Assembly: GCA_019054805.1 (NCBI GenBank)
Contig: JAHQIY010000010.1
Span: 3,455,501 to 3,519,500, forward strand
Direction of reading: 5' to 3'
DNA length: 64,000 nt
Source of the DNA: Brachionus manjavacas
Lineage: Eukaryota > Rotifera > Eurotatoria > Ploima > Brachionidae
Part shown: one piece after another, positions 22,630 through 34,806 of the stretch
Layout of the letters: each line of letters opens with the position of its first letter
How positions within the stretch are numbered: position 1 is the stretch's first letter
The notes under the pieces: model-generated
What the model saw: only the letters and a program-made list of their open reading frames with translations
What the model was told of the DNA's origin: nothing
Databases searched by the model: none
Translations under genes and position numbers: made by a program

Positions 22630-22970
22630 ATTTTTAAAAAAATTAGACCAAAATCTTGGAAAAAAGCAAGTATAACCATGATCCCAAGAAAGCTTTTTCG
22701 ACTCAAGACCCTAATTACCATCGTCCAATTAGTATGAAAAATTACTTGAATGCATTATTTATTCAAGAATATATAATTTTCTCGAGAACAATAATTTACT
22801 AATTAAAAAGCAATCAGGATTTAGAAAACATAGACGCACTGCAGATAATCTTTATTTTCTTATTCAAAAAGTTGCAGAGTCCTTTAATAGAAATAACAAG
22901 GTCTTTTGTGTGTTGAGGAAAAATTGAAATTTTAAGGCATCACATTGAACTCAAAACTTACTTTAGGTCC
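22630..22970 (+). mobile_element. LINE reverse transcriptase N-terminal (fingers) fragment
   Basis: Reads IRPKSWKKASITMIP, then, in a shifted frame, YRPISMKNYL and NNNLLIKKQSGFRKHRRTAD, NLYFLIQKV: the W..A.I..I.K, YRPIS, and QSGFR..R.T.DNL motifs of CR1/Jockey-type reverse transcriptases. It ends joined to an LGITL.SKLT-like piece, so the middle is deleted. Confidence 0.75.
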
Positions 22971-23391
22971 AATTTTTGAGAAAAGATCATATATTTTTTT
23001 TTATTTTTTAATTATCATTCATTTATTAATAACTGCTTAATAATCAAAGTACAAAATTTGAAAATATTTTTTGATATTTAGATTTATCTTTTACACGAAA
23101 AATTAATTATGAAAATTGTGCTCACTGTAAATTTTGATTACTGAATAAAAGAATAATAATTAAAAAAGGGAGGTATTTAATCGATCTCTAAAATTACTTG
23201 ATCGATCACTAATATTTTTCTATCTCTTATTTTACTAAATACCCTTAACTTATATTTATTAATCTGTCTCCTAAATTAAATAAAACAGCAACTAATTTTA
23301 CTTAAAGTATCTCTTATTTTTATTTATAAAATTGATTTAAAAAAATAAAGAATTATAAAAAATTTCAAATAATTTCAAATAAAATAATATC

Positions 23392-23830
23392 TTATAAGTT
23401 TTTTCTTGGTCTACCTCTAGCTCTCTTTAGTGGAGCTTCTACTTTCTTACTTATATCACTGCTGGTTGATGCTTGCACTACTTTTTCAGCTTCCTTATCA
23501 ATTGTTTTTTTGTTCTTTTTAGTTGGCATAACTGTTTCTTGTGGAATTTCTTCCTCTACTTCTGTTATCTTTCGCTTTAGAACTTTGATTGAGCTGACAA
23601 CTCTCTCTTCTTTATCTGCTTCTGATTGATACTCAAGCGCCTTTTTAGACTTACACGGTCTACCTCTTCTAGGTTTTTGTCCAATAAATACTTGCTTAGC
23701 TTCGATTGGTATTTTGACAAGTTTCATATTTGCAGCAAAGCCAACAAGATGCTTACAAATATGATCTTTAAAGAAGGAAGGACAGGAACAACTAGCTAGT
23801 CATATGTCTTGGTAAAGAGTTGAGTATCAA
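23392..23830 (-). pseudogene. MULE transposase C-terminal fragment (SWIM finger plus two AT-hooks)
   Basis: Before the Met at 23727 the same frame gives SCSCPSFFKDHICKHLVGFA, a SWIM C-x-C...C-x-H finger. It continues MKLVKIPIEAKQVFIGQKPR, RRGRPCKSKKAL (first AT-hook), a Lys/Glu-rich linker, and ends KRARGRPRKNL (second AT-hook). The tail is an intact 111-codon frame, so this copy is younger than the one at 6.8 kb. Confidence 0.8.
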
Positions 23831-23989
23831 TTGTTGGTTAGACATTTTTGAAAAATTTTTGAAATTTTGAAATTTTGAAAAAAAATATCCACAAAAAAAA
23901 ACTCTCACAGGAGATAATTAAATTAAATCAAGAGATAATTTCAACTGTTCACTAATTAAGTTAAGAGCTATATTCATCATAATCATACT

Positions 23990-24243
23990 CATCTTCAGTA
24001 AATTTAGTGACAAAAAAACTCAGGATACATAAATATTTATTATTAGAGACAGATTTGAATCCTATCGAAATGATTTGGAATCAATTGAAAGAATTTGTGA
24101 GAAAGAGAAATATTCAAAATAATGAGAGAGCAGTTGAGGCAATTTTAGAGTTTCAAAGAAATCTTACTCCAGCTAAATGCCAAGCATACATTAATCATTT
24201 GAAAAAGATTTTTTTTTCAAATAAGATAATAAGAATAAAGTAA
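23990..24243 (+). pseudogene. Tc1/mariner-type transposase C-terminal fragment
   Basis: Contains DLNPIEMIWNQLKEFVRKRN followed by LTPAKCQAYINHLKKI, the DLNPIE..W..LK signature just before the last catalytic acidic residue in Tc1/IS630 DDE transposases. The upstream DDE core is missing. Confidence 0.75.
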
Positions 24244-24349
24244 TAATAATAAAGGTAATAAAAATCGTTTTAAAAAAATGAAGATTGGTCAAACTGCTAG
24301 GTCAAACAATGTCTTTGAAAAAGATTTTTTCATTCAAAAAAATTAATTT

Positions 24350-24485
24350 ACAAAATTTTACCATTTTTTACAAGAAAAAAAGTCAAAATTTACATAAATT
24401 CGGCCATTTTTTGGCCATAGTAAAATATGGTAAATTTACGTAATTTTTACCTAAATTCCACGTGACGAATCAGTACTGTATATTC
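24350..24485. repeat. TTTACGTAAA-family repeat, short copy
   Basis: ACCATTTTTTAC, GGTAAATTTACGTAATTTTT and a terminal CAGTACTGTAT that it shares with the copy ending at 50632. Confidence 0.55.
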
Positions 24486-24589
24486 CGAAGAAGCATTAGC
24501 TCGGAACAGATAAACTAACAAACAAATAAATAAATAAATAAATAAAATTTTAGAAAAAACTATTTGATATTTATTTGCTCGTTAGACGT

Positions 24590-25475
24590 TTTGGAGCAGC
24601 TATTAATGCTCCTTGTTAATTTAAACGCCCATGGTTAAGTTAATCAACTTACCAGTGATATCGACATTTGCTGATGATACAAAATTATTATCAGTTGTTA
24701 AAGATGTAAAAGACAACATTTTACTTAAAAAAGATAAAGATCATATTTCAAGCTGGTCTCTAATATGGTCTCTAGATTTAAACATCGAAAAATGCCTTGT
24801 AATGCATATTGGTTCAAAAAATCCAAACTATGAATATACAATTTTCAATAAATATGATAACTATATTCAAAATGACCTATAATGGTCATACCGAGCCAGG
24901 CACTTCACAAATCGTGCAAACCGAATGCTAGGAATGATAGCAATGAATTTTAGATATTTAAATACAGACTCTTTGAGAATGCTATATACAGCGTTTGTAC
25001 GGCCACACCACAAGTTACACTTGGTACCCATATTCAGAAAAACAAATCGTTGAACTTGGAAAAGTTCAGAGAAGAGCAACAACAATCATTCCTTTCCTTC
25101 GTAATTACGAGTATGACAAAAGACTTGAGTTGTTAGAGTTAACTGACCTTAAAGTAAAAAGAATGAGAGATGACTTAAACCAGATCTATAAAATCATTAA
25201 TGGCTATGAAAGTGTTAAACTTATTAATGGAATTTACCTTTCTTTAAATCAAGTATAAAATTTGAAGAAACACGCAAAATGCATGGTTAGAGAAAATGTC
25301 AAAAATTGTATGCATCGTTATCGTTTTATGACAAATCGTGTTTTTAAAATATGGAATAGCCTGTCTGAAGAAATAGTTAATTCTAAAACAAAAAATAAAA
25401 CTAAACTGGATATATGGCTTAAAAAAAAAGCTTGTAAAAGTTTAACCCGTTTTGGGTCGCATTACTACTACTCCT
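24590..25475 (+). mobile_element. LINE ORF2, palm to C terminus
   Basis: 24631-24882 has ISTFADDTKLLSVV (catalytic FADD) and LNIEKCLVMHIG. After a gap with a frameshift 24985-25258 gives KVQRRATTIIPFLRNYEYDK and ELLELTDLKVKRMRDDLNQI, then 25262-25477 RYRFMTNRVFKIWNSLSEEI. It ends in a GTTTAACCC...GGGT hairpin and (TAC)n. One of the better preserved LINE copies in the window. Confidence 0.85.
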
Positions 25476-25849
25476 AATTTTTCAAGTATATGCATTTTTA
25501 AAAATTAACATTTTAAATAATCAATTCGTACTAATCTTAAAAGTTTTTTAATATTTATGAATCGGATCCGTGTTTAAGTAATACTGAATCCGCCTGTCAA
25601 AAAATCTGTGTTTTAGTCTGAGAAAATACGGTGCCGGATTTCCGCATCCGGCCAACCGAATAAAAAAACAAAATGACTTTTAAAGTCAAACACAAGTTCT
25701 TTTATTTAGCTCAAAAATGATGTATCTATCATTTGCAAAATCTTGTACATTATTTTTGATCGTAAAAAAATTAGTATAATTTGATGAAAATAAGCCTGAC
25801 AGATTAATATTAATTTCTCCATCATTATTCATTCCTTATCTTAAGCTTA

Positions 25850-26035
25850 TCTATTTGCCTTCTGTACCGAACTTAAGCTCCTTTAGGGTTAGAAAAAAAA
25901 AATTAAGACAAACATTAAAAAAAAGTGAAATCATAAAGAGATATATTGAATTATAAAGTAGCGCGTGACACATGCTTACAAAGCAGAAGCTTCAGGGGAA
26001 AAGAAATCTAGATGAACTAAAAAAGTATTGTGGAA
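25850..26035 (-). mobile_element. LINE 3' untranslated fragment
   Basis: The minus-strand 3' hairpin (GAGCTTAAGTTC, GTAC) at 25860-25880 is followed by a GTGACACATGCTTACA block that also occurs near 14450. No protein left. Confidence 0.55.
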
Positions 26036-26059
26036 TTTCTGTAAAAAAAAAATTTTATT

Positions 26060-26445
26060 TCGTAATTATGTTGGGGGATGCGTGAATTTGACATGAAAAG
26101 CCTGAACACTTTACACACTGGAAGTCTGCAGAGGATCATCTGGCCTAAGACATTGTCAAATAGTGGCCTATACAGATAAACAAATTCAGAGCCATTAAGT
26201 CAATGCATTAAGAACAAAAGACTGCGATGGCTAGGGCATTTACTTAGAATGAAAGAAGCACGAATACCTAAAAAAGCCCTTCAGTGGACACCTCAAGGGC
26301 GACTAGCAGTAACATGGAGGTCAACAATCACCAAATAGCTCATCGAAAAGGAAATGACATGAGGAGAAATTAGGGTAAAGGCAAAAGATCGACTTGAGTG
26401 GAAATCAAAACTAATGACCCTATGCTCCACATAGAGTGAATAAGG
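26060..26445 (+). mobile_element. RTE-like LINE ORF C terminus
   Basis: Reads IKNKRLRWLGHLLRMKEARI, PKKALQWTPQGRLAVTWRS and GEIRVKAKDRLEWKSKLMTL, the RL.WLGH..RM...R.PK..L.W.P.G.R and W......DR..W end of RTE-type LINEs, with a few stops. Its last bases (AGAGTGAATAAGG plus A-run) recur at 44530. Confidence 0.75.
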
Positions 26446-26574
26446 AAAAAAAATTATTCATTGTGTTCTTTGATTTTTTTTTCAAAACTCAAACCATTAT
26501 TTATTTGTTTTTTTTTCTGTACCGACCTTAAGAATAAGAAAAAATCTAAAACAAAAATAAACTGAAATTAAGAT

Positions 26575-27897
26575 GGTTTAATTTTTTGTGTTTGAATTAC
26601 AAAATATCGAAATAATATTGAAAAAAAGCGATGTTTCAAATATTTTTTTTAGTTTCAAGAGAAAAAAATAATTTTTAAAAGTTAATATTGCAAGCATTTT
26701 CATATTTGAAATTAAGCTCTTTGGTGAAATAGAATGAGTTTAATTTTTGCTTGGAAATTTGAAAAAAATATTGAAAAATCTTTTATACTTTTAAACAATT
26801 CAGTTATTTATTTTTTACAGAGCAAATGCTCCTTCAGAATAAAAACATATGAAAAAACTAAAAATAAAGTTAAATTATATAAAATAAAATAAAAAATGAA
26901 CAAAAAGAAAAAAATAGATTAATAATTCTTTCAGATTGAACTTAATATTCAATCATTAAAAAACTGGATCTAGTCGGTTAGGTGAACCATAGTTCACTTT
27001 TTATCCGAAAAATTCTTGTTCTTAGGTTTTGTGAACTATTGGTTCATCCAATTTTTTGTTCAAATTAGAACTAGAAGAACAATTTTAGATTAAGTTAACA
27101 AATTGAATTAAGCTCAAAATTTAATAGAATGCCTTATTCTCGAAACTGATTTAAAAGTTAGTCAATAATTATTTGATTTTTAATTTGAAGGAGCTTTAGA
27201 AATAGCTTAGCATTTGCACTGATCTGGTTGACTTGGTATTACTCTTTCAACAATTTCAAATACCCAAATGCGCTCTCTACTTAAATCTTTGCCTTTCAGC
27301 AAAAAAATAATAAAAATTAAAGAAAGTTTAAATTTAACTTTTCCTCCTTTAAATGTTTCACTTTGGGGAACAAAGATTTATCTATTCCGCCCAACTTTAA
27401 GTTTTCTATGTAATTATTTTTTCTATCTGATTTTTTATCATTACATTGGCTTTTTTCTAAATAGATGAAAAAATTTCAAAATAGTTGAACAATTTTTAGT
27501 TCATAAAACATTAGAACAAGAATTGTTGCAGTAACAGGTGAACCAAAGTTTACCTAAGCGACTCGTCCCGAAAAACTTTGTTTTTATCCTAATAAATTTT
27601 GACTTTAGTGATGATTTACTTTCATTTGGTGCATTTTAACAAATACTTAATTTTTGGAAAATGGAAAACAAAGCGTAGTAAGTTTTTTAAACTACAAATA
27701 TTATCTTTAAGGATCATCATATCCCAAACCTAAAGTCAAAATCAAAAAAAAAAAAAAAAACAAAGTTATTCATTTTTTCTAAACTAACTTGAAATTAATT
27801 TTTTTAGAGCTAAAAAAAAACATTTGAAACATCGCACTTTTGCGATGTTATTTTAACATTGGATACATTTTGTAATTCAAACACAAAAAATCAAACC
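26575..27897. mobile_element. TIR element, copy 1 (1.3 kb)
   Basis: Ends GGTTTAATTTTTTGTGTTTG and its inverted copy, with imperfect inner inverted repeats including ACATCGCACTTTTGCGATGT near the right end. Flanked on both sides by AGAT, a possible 4-bp target duplication. 26790-27480 is nearly identical to 31775-32460. No transposase visible; non-autonomous. Confidence 0.7.
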
Positions 27898-28088
27898 AGA
27901 TATTTTGAAATATAAAGTAGCTTGTCTAGCTCGACTGCCATGTCCACTTAAGTACCAAACTTACTCAATTAAAATTCTAAGCAGATAAACTGTTGATTAA
28001 TTTTTCTTCAAAGCCAAGCTCAATTGATTAGATCGGAGATAGACCAACAATTTTTATTTACTTCATTTTTTACTTGTTTATCTGTAAT

Positions 28089-28377
28089 TGTCCCTATTCA
28101 ATCCAAGTGGATAATGGGGAGGCGCTCACCTCCTTTTCATGTACCTTTTTGAGCAACGGCTTCGATCTGACACAGAGGCTCCTGCTTCGAGATGATCATC
28201 TACACCGCAATTAATATCCAGTCGAGACTGTTCCCCCTATATGATGAAAGAGGTTTAAGCATTCGCCTCGTATTGCAGAGATATTTTGAAGATTTTTTTA
28301 TCCTTCAAAAAAGCGGGTTTTGGACCCTCGATCCTCTGCTTGCATGACTAACACGCAAGCCATTCGGCTATACGGAC
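28089..28377 (-). mobile_element. tRNA-derived SINE, full-length minus copy
   Basis: Reverse complement of the 10287-10580 copy over its whole length, with A-box TAGCCGAATGG, B-box GGGTCCAAAACCC and 3' end GATTGAATAGGGAC. Followed on its left by A/T-rich sequence and on its right by a LINE-type hairpin tail. Confidence 0.85.
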
Positions 28378-30352
28378 TCTACCAAGCTAAAGCTCCTTTA
28401 AATTAAAAAAAATGAATAAAAGTTAAAAAAGATAGAATAAAAAAAATTTACAGTCTACTCATGTCAAATAATTTATTAAATTAGAAAATTATAATCTCAT
28501 GCAGAATTGAAATTTGTGCTTTAAACCATATATGAACTTAGTTCATTCCATACCCATTAGTGATTCATATTCTGTTGCTCCTCACTTGCCAGAAAAATGT
28601 AGCTAGTATTTAACTTCGGTCAAGGACTAGTGAAGCATGCTTTAGTTTTTTCTGTCTTTACATAAATGTTTAAACTTTAAACCCCTTTAATTCCAAAACT
28701 GTCCTCAACCAAACAAAGAGTAAGATTTTGATACGATTTTTCAGCATACAATGCTGACACTACAGATGCTAGACTTTGTAATTAACTTAGAACAATTACA
28801 ATTTTAATTTGGATATTTTAAATTAAATTTTCTAGATTAATCAATGGTGAACAAAAAGAATGAGGGCTTTAAAATAAAAAAAAGAGGGAGAAAAGTTTTA
28901 AAACGTTAGTACTCACTAAGATAACCAGAGTGTTTGAGCCGAGTGCGCTGCAGATAGTTCTAGATCTAAAATTATAATGTGTGATTAAAAAAGGAATTTT
29001 TTAGAAAAAGGATTTGTTTTTGATCGATGTTTGCAAATGCTAATTGAACTTATTTGCTTTTGGATTGTAGCCGCATTTGTTGTTGATGCACAATTAGCAA
29101 AATTATTATTTAATGTGATTTTAATTTTGATGCTTGGGCTTAGAAGCGCTTTGTACCCAGGCCGCTAAAGATCATTAATCACTCGCGTAATGACCAGTTC
29201 ACAGCATTTATTTGCTCGAGTTAATTGAATTTTTTAAGAGCTCGCAGAAATGGATGCTTGTTGAGTTGGGGCCGATCGTCTGTCTGATATTTGCTCATGA
29301 AAACATAATTTATTAATATTCGATCGGAATAATATATCAATTGGTTTGGAGTAACATGATAAGCTCTGATTTGTCTGAGACTAGCAGATTATTAATAGAA
29401 ATAGCAAATTTTCTTTTTTTCTTTATTTTATTGATTTTTCAGATTGGGCTCGAACTAAAAGTTTTAATCAATTCGATCCTAATTTATGATGGTTTCTGTT
29501 TGTGTACACTCATTCTCTCAGGTACTTGATTATTTCCAATCCAATATGTGCAAAAGAAATTTTTCAAACAAACAAAACAGTTGTCGATTAAAAGAACATA
29601 TTTTTGTTTCTCTAGCAAATGAGTCTCCAGGGAATCAAGGTAATTAACTGTACTTTGCATCATTAAAAATTCTGAACTCGAATCAACAAATTTTAATTAA
29701 TGTGTAATTAGAAAGTAATATAGAAAACAATATGCACACATGTAAAATCAGTCTAGAGCTTCTTAACAGTTGTTACAGCATACATCTAAATCCTAGTAAA
29801 AGGAATATCCTATGTGTATCTGAAAGGCACTGTAAATTTTTGATGAAACCAGAGTTGCTAATTTTTTTTTTCTTTCAAAAAACACCTCTTGGGCGATGAT
29901 AAGAAAAAAAAAAGAAGAAAAAAAAAAGAAGATAAATACATAGTAAATTAAAATGAAACATAAAGGACAGTTTATGTGTCTATATTAAGTTAGTTTGAAT
30001 TATTTAAGAATCATATGATTTTGATTTAGATACTTTAAATTGGACATTATATATAAGAAAATGAATATAAGAGTAATTCATAAAACATAGAACAGCTCGA
30101 TCTCACACAATAAAAACTATTTATTTACAATCACTTACTTTTTTTTTTTTTTTTTATACTTTTTTATTCACAATTTTATATTTTCTAAAGTCAATTGTAA
30201 GTTATATTCTAAATTATGATCTAAAGAATGCAGGCTGAAAAGAAGGTTTACGCCGTTCTGAACTGCCTGGGGCCTCGGCCCAAATTATTTTTAAAATAAA
30301 TAAATAAGTAATTCATAATCAACCAAATCTACATCACAAGTTGTTGAACTTA
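28378..30352. other. Mostly unassigned stretch with one less AT-rich island
   Basis: 28890-29330 is conspicuously more balanced in base composition (CCAGGCCGCTAAAGATC, GGGGCCGATCGTCTGTCT). A possible 40-nt minus exon at 28920-28963, flanked by CTAG and GTGAGT, reads YLQRTRLKHSGYL, but has no partner. 30260-30310 is a plus-strand retroelement tail: hairpin GGGGCCTCGGCCC then AAATAAATAAAT. Confidence 0.35.
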
Positions 30353-30441
30353 TTTCCAAGCTACTTATCTAGCTCTCAAGAACGCCACCGTCACTCTTGG
30401 TTACTTCATCTTCGCATTTGCTGAACGTTCAGCAGCATTAT
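30353..30441 (+). CDS. Weak candidate exon with GTAAGT donor
   Basis: Before a strong GTAAGTATT donor at 30442 one frame reads TYFQATYLALKNATVTLGYF then IFAFAERSAAL, which looks like a membrane segment with balanced codon use. No convincing acceptor or neighbour was found, so this may equally be a decayed element. Strand and frame are inferred only from this donor. Confidence 0.2.
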
Positions 30442-31679
30442 GTAAGTATTTTTTCAGATTTAGTTTTATTAGTACGATAGTTTAATAGTCCCAAATTAAA
30501 GTCCAAGTTCGGAATTTTTTTTTATTTATTATAAAGAATTTAAAAAATAATAATCATAGATTTGAATATCAAAAAATCTAAATAATTTATAATTTTAATT
30601 TAAAAAGATGCTCATTGAAAATAATTGAACTATGGACAATTATAAGACGAAACAGAACTTTTCTTGCAATTTTAGCAGAAAAAGTCTTCACATTCATTGA
30701 ACGCAAAAAAATCTCACGATCATGTTAAGCAATAAAAATGACTGGAAAATGCTTTGACGGTTGTCGAGAATTAGACGCAAATACTCGTGATCTCCCGTTA
30801 AATATAACTTTCCTAGAACAATTACTCTACATAAATGGAAAATTCATTTGATTAATTTGTAAAACTGGAAAAAAACTGACTTTGGGATCTCGCAACTTCG
30901 AGTCATCAAGATGAAGACAATTTATTATTTTAAAATTCTTCAAAAATTTTCTAGTCTTGATATTCATCGTGAAAAAAAAAATTGAAAAGTTTTAGAACTT
31001 TTTTTTAAAATAAAAAAATAAAAGTCTTCGACTCGGACTTTTGAAAAATAAAGTCCGGACTCGTTCTTGACTTGAGACTTGCGACATCCAAACAACTCTG
31101 GATGAAACAACATGAAAAAAAATATGTGTCATACCCCAGGGACAACTACTGTACATAAATATAATATCTTGAAAACAGAGTAACTTTATAAGATCTATAA
31201 GATGTCACTTTCAATAATGATAGGTAATTGTGAAAACTTTATTTATTTGTTTAGTTTTTAATAAAAATAAACGAATACCAAAAAAGATACAGAAATTCTA
31301 TTCACTGGCAAGTAAAATAAAAAATCTTTTATTTATCCTTGCTTGTGTTCATTTATTGGCGTGAAATATGAATTACTAAATTCAAAAAGAAAAAATTAAT
31401 TTTAAATAACAGGGAAATTTTAATAATCAAATAACATTAATGTTTTGTCTTTATGATATATTCAAATTTGAATTTTCTTTGTAAATTATTTACAAAAATT
31501 GAAAATTTATTTTATATATATGTTAAAATTCTGTCATCGCTACTTAAATAATTTTGCATTATTTAGAATTGGATGTAAAAATTTTATTTTTCAATTCTAA
31601 GTAAACACACAATTCTAAGTAAAAACACAAAAATGATCTTTTTGTTGACAAATATTTGTTCTGATGTTTTCTTTAAATT
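30442..31679. other. AT-rich intergenic stretch
   Basis: No gene, RNA or clear element seen; scattered A/T runs and short repeats only. Confidence 0.4.
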
Positions 31680-32818
31680 GGTTTAATTTTTTGTGTTTGA
31701 ATTAAAAAATGTATCAAATGTTGAAATAACATTGAAAAAGTGCGATGTTTCAAATATTTTTTTCAGTATCTTTTATACTTTTAAACAATTCCGTTATTTA
31801 TTTTTTACAGAGCAAATGCTCCTTCAGAATAAAAACATATGAAAAAACTAAAAATAAAGTTAAATAATATAAAATAAAATAAAAAATGAACAAAAAGAAA
31901 AAAATAGATTAATAATTCTTTCAGATTGAACTTAATATTCAATCATTAAAAAAACTGGATCTAGTCGGTTAGGTGAACCATAGTTCACTTATTATCCGAA
32001 TAATTCTTGTTCTTAGGTTTTGTAAACTATTGGTTCATCCAATTTTTTTGTTCAAAATAGAACTAGAAGAACAATTTTTAGATTATGTGAACAAATTGAA
32101 TTAAACTCAAAATTTAATAGAATGCCTTATTCTCGAAACTGATTTAAAAGTTAGTCAATAATTATTTGATTTTTAATTTGAAGGAGCTTTAGAAGTAGCT
32201 TAGCATTTGCCCTGATCTGGTTGACTTGTTATTACTCTTTCAACAATTTCAAATACCCAAATGCGCTCTCTACTTAAATCTTTGCCTTTCAGCAAAAAAA
32301 TAATAAAAATTAAAGAAAGTTTAAATTTAACTTTTCCTCCTTTAAATGTTTCACTTTGGGGAACAAAGATTTATCTATTCCGCCCAACTTTAAGTTTTCT
32401 ATGTAATTATTTTTTCTATCTGATTTTTTATCATTACATTGGCTTTTTTCTAAATAGATGATGAAAAATTTCAAAATAGGTAAACAATTTTTAGATTAGG
32501 TCAACTAATAGTTCATAAAACCTGAAAACAATGATTTTTCCAGGTGTTACTTTCGTTTGGTGCATTTAATCAAATACTTAATTTATAAAAAATGGTAAAC
32601 AAGGCGTAGCAAGTTATTTAACTACAAATATTATCTTTAAGGATCATCATAAATCAAAAGTCAAAATTTATTAAAAAAAACAAAGTTTTTCATTTTTGCA
32701 ATATTAACTTAAAATATTTTTTTTTTTGAAACTGAAAAAAATATTTTAAACATCGCACTTTTGCGATGTTATTTCAACATTGGATACATTTTGTAATTCA
32801 ATCACAAAAAATTAAAAC
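31680..32818. mobile_element. TIR element, copy 2 (1.1 kb)
   Basis: Same ends and interior as copy 1 apart from a deletion of about 190 nt near the left end and small indels. It includes the same central stretch with a minus-oriented GAGC...GCTC hairpin (31810) derived from a LINE tail, which shows that this insertion predates duplication of the element. Flanks do not show a clear target duplication. Confidence 0.7.
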
Positions 32819-34103
32819 ATTTGTATCTTGCATTGAATTTCATTGACAAAAAGCAATCCAATGAGTGTGGGTTTCCATCGCTGTTGTAATGTGGTTCTAG
32901 ACTCCTTAGTCGATTTGATGGTGGTTCTCCTTGAAAAGTCTAAGAAAGGTAAAAAAAAAAATAAAAGAGAGTACAAATTGAATAATAATTATTGAAATTA
33001 AAAAAGGAGAAAAAAAAAACAATATTAACATTTAAATTAAATATTTTATTTAATTTTTATTTAAATTTTTTAGAAAACACTTAAACTTTGTCTTAATTAT
33101 TACAATTTATTTTTTAAATTTTTGTTAACATCGCCTTTAAGGCGTTCATTAAAATAAATAAATAAATAATAAAAATAAAGCATCCAAATTATGAGTTTAA
33201 ATGATATTTTAATTAAAATATATAACAGCGAAACAGAGTTTGATTTTGTATTGCAAAATTTCAAAATATTGTTTAAGATTTTAATTTAATTCAGAAAAAA
33301 ATTTATATAATTTTTTGCCTAATTAAAGATTAAACAAATCATGTTCAACAAAGTTTAAAAATTTAAAATTTGAAAAATTTATAAAAATACATTTTTTCAA
33401 ATTAAAAACTAAAATTTCGATTTGAAATTTAAATTTGATCATTAACTTCATTTCATGCGAGAGAAGAGAGGCTAGGCGGTCTGGAAAAGAATGATTATAA
33501 GAGTAAAAAAAAAATTATATTAAAAAAATTTTCATATTTTAGAAAACATGGATTAAAATTGTTTTTTAGTATTTTCTTTTTGAGGTTTTGTATATTTTTT
33601 TTGTGGACTAATTTAGTTTTGATAATTATGGGTAAAAGAATTTAAAATAGATAGTATTTACAGTATGTACATTTTATCTTAGGCTTCTGAAGGAACCTAT
33701 TGGGGTTGATCTAGGAATTCCATTACAGAATAGGCCCTCACTTATTTAAGGGAATATTTTTTATTAAATTAAATTCGAAATTAAACAAATAAAAGATTGT
33801 AATAAATAAAAGTATTTTATTCTCTATTCATTTAATAAATCCATATCTGTTACCATTAAAGTAGTTGCTTCTAAATTTATATGCTAAAAAGAGTAAATAT
33901 TTTATGCTGAAAAGATTTTTAAGTATGTTAATAAGTAATTCACTTTTTATGTTAGAATGAATGTACGATTTTATTATTCTTTAATTCAAAAATTTGTTTA
34001 GCCTTTTAATAGAAACAAAAAGGTTTGTTGTTTGTTTCATTGAAATTCATTCATTCAAGTTTATCTTAAAGAAATGTTGTTTGTATAGAATGTTACAAAA
34101 AGT
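32819..34103. other. AT-rich stretch with a retroelement tail
   Basis: 33125-33175 carries hairpin CGCCTTTAAGGCG followed by AAATAAATAAATAATAA, the 3' end of a plus-strand LINE or SINE whose body is not recognisable. The rest shows nothing supportable. Confidence 0.45.
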
Positions 34104-34292
34104 TTGAATCATGTTGAAAAAAATAAAAATATTTTTTTTTTGGAATTAAAAAAATCGTTAACTATGAATTTTTTTCAAACAATAGAGAAAAAAAGGGAAA
34201 AAATAAAAACTGATCAACAGAGATGGCAAATTGCATGTTTTTTGAAAAATCAGACAAAGACTGAAAGAGAAATAGCCGAGTTTACGAAATAA
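34104..34292 (+). pseudogene. Possible Tc1/mariner transposase N-terminal fragment
   Basis: A 62-codon frame ends QRWQIACFLKNQTKTEREIA, EFTK, resembling the first helix-turn-helix of Tc1-type transposases (R..I..L....KT..EIA). The rest of the protein is absent. Confidence 0.35.
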
Positions 34293-34754
34293 TGAGCAAA
34301 AAAACAATCAAATAGAAAAAAAAGTTTGATTCTAAATTTTTGTGACATACTGTACAGAAATATTCAATAAATCATTTAATCAATACTTTTTCACTAAAAA
34401 ACTTTTTAAAATCACTTTTTAATTGGAATTTTTCAATATAATAAATAAAATAAATCAAACAATTAAATAATCAATATTAATTTCTTTTTCTTTTATTTTT
34501 ATTATTCTGGCAGCGGAGCAACAGGTAAAACCTTGTTATAATTAATATTCCAATTAATCTTATTTACCAGTTTTAAATAATGTTTCATTCAAAATCCCTT
34601 AGAGTAACTGTAAATGGACAATTAGTAATCAATTACAAATTAAAATAGGTGTTCCAAAAAAGGTCAGTAATTAATCCACTTCTACTAAGCTGTTTCATTG
34701 ACGACATTTCTTTTTGGTACGGAAGGAGGCAGAAGGAAAGAAGAATACAATATT

Positions 34755-34765
34755 TAAAAAAATAT

Positions 34766-34806
<41 letters not shown>

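Noticed and set aside
29341..29529. 62-codon plus frame with a hydrophobic centre
   Set aside because: No family, no promoter or splice context; compatible with chance in AT-rich DNA.
27268..32461. Identical 66-residue frames at 27268-27468 and 32261-32461
   Set aside because: They are identical because the two copies of the TIR element are nearly identical at DNA level. The product is a hydrophobic AT-driven sequence without family marks.
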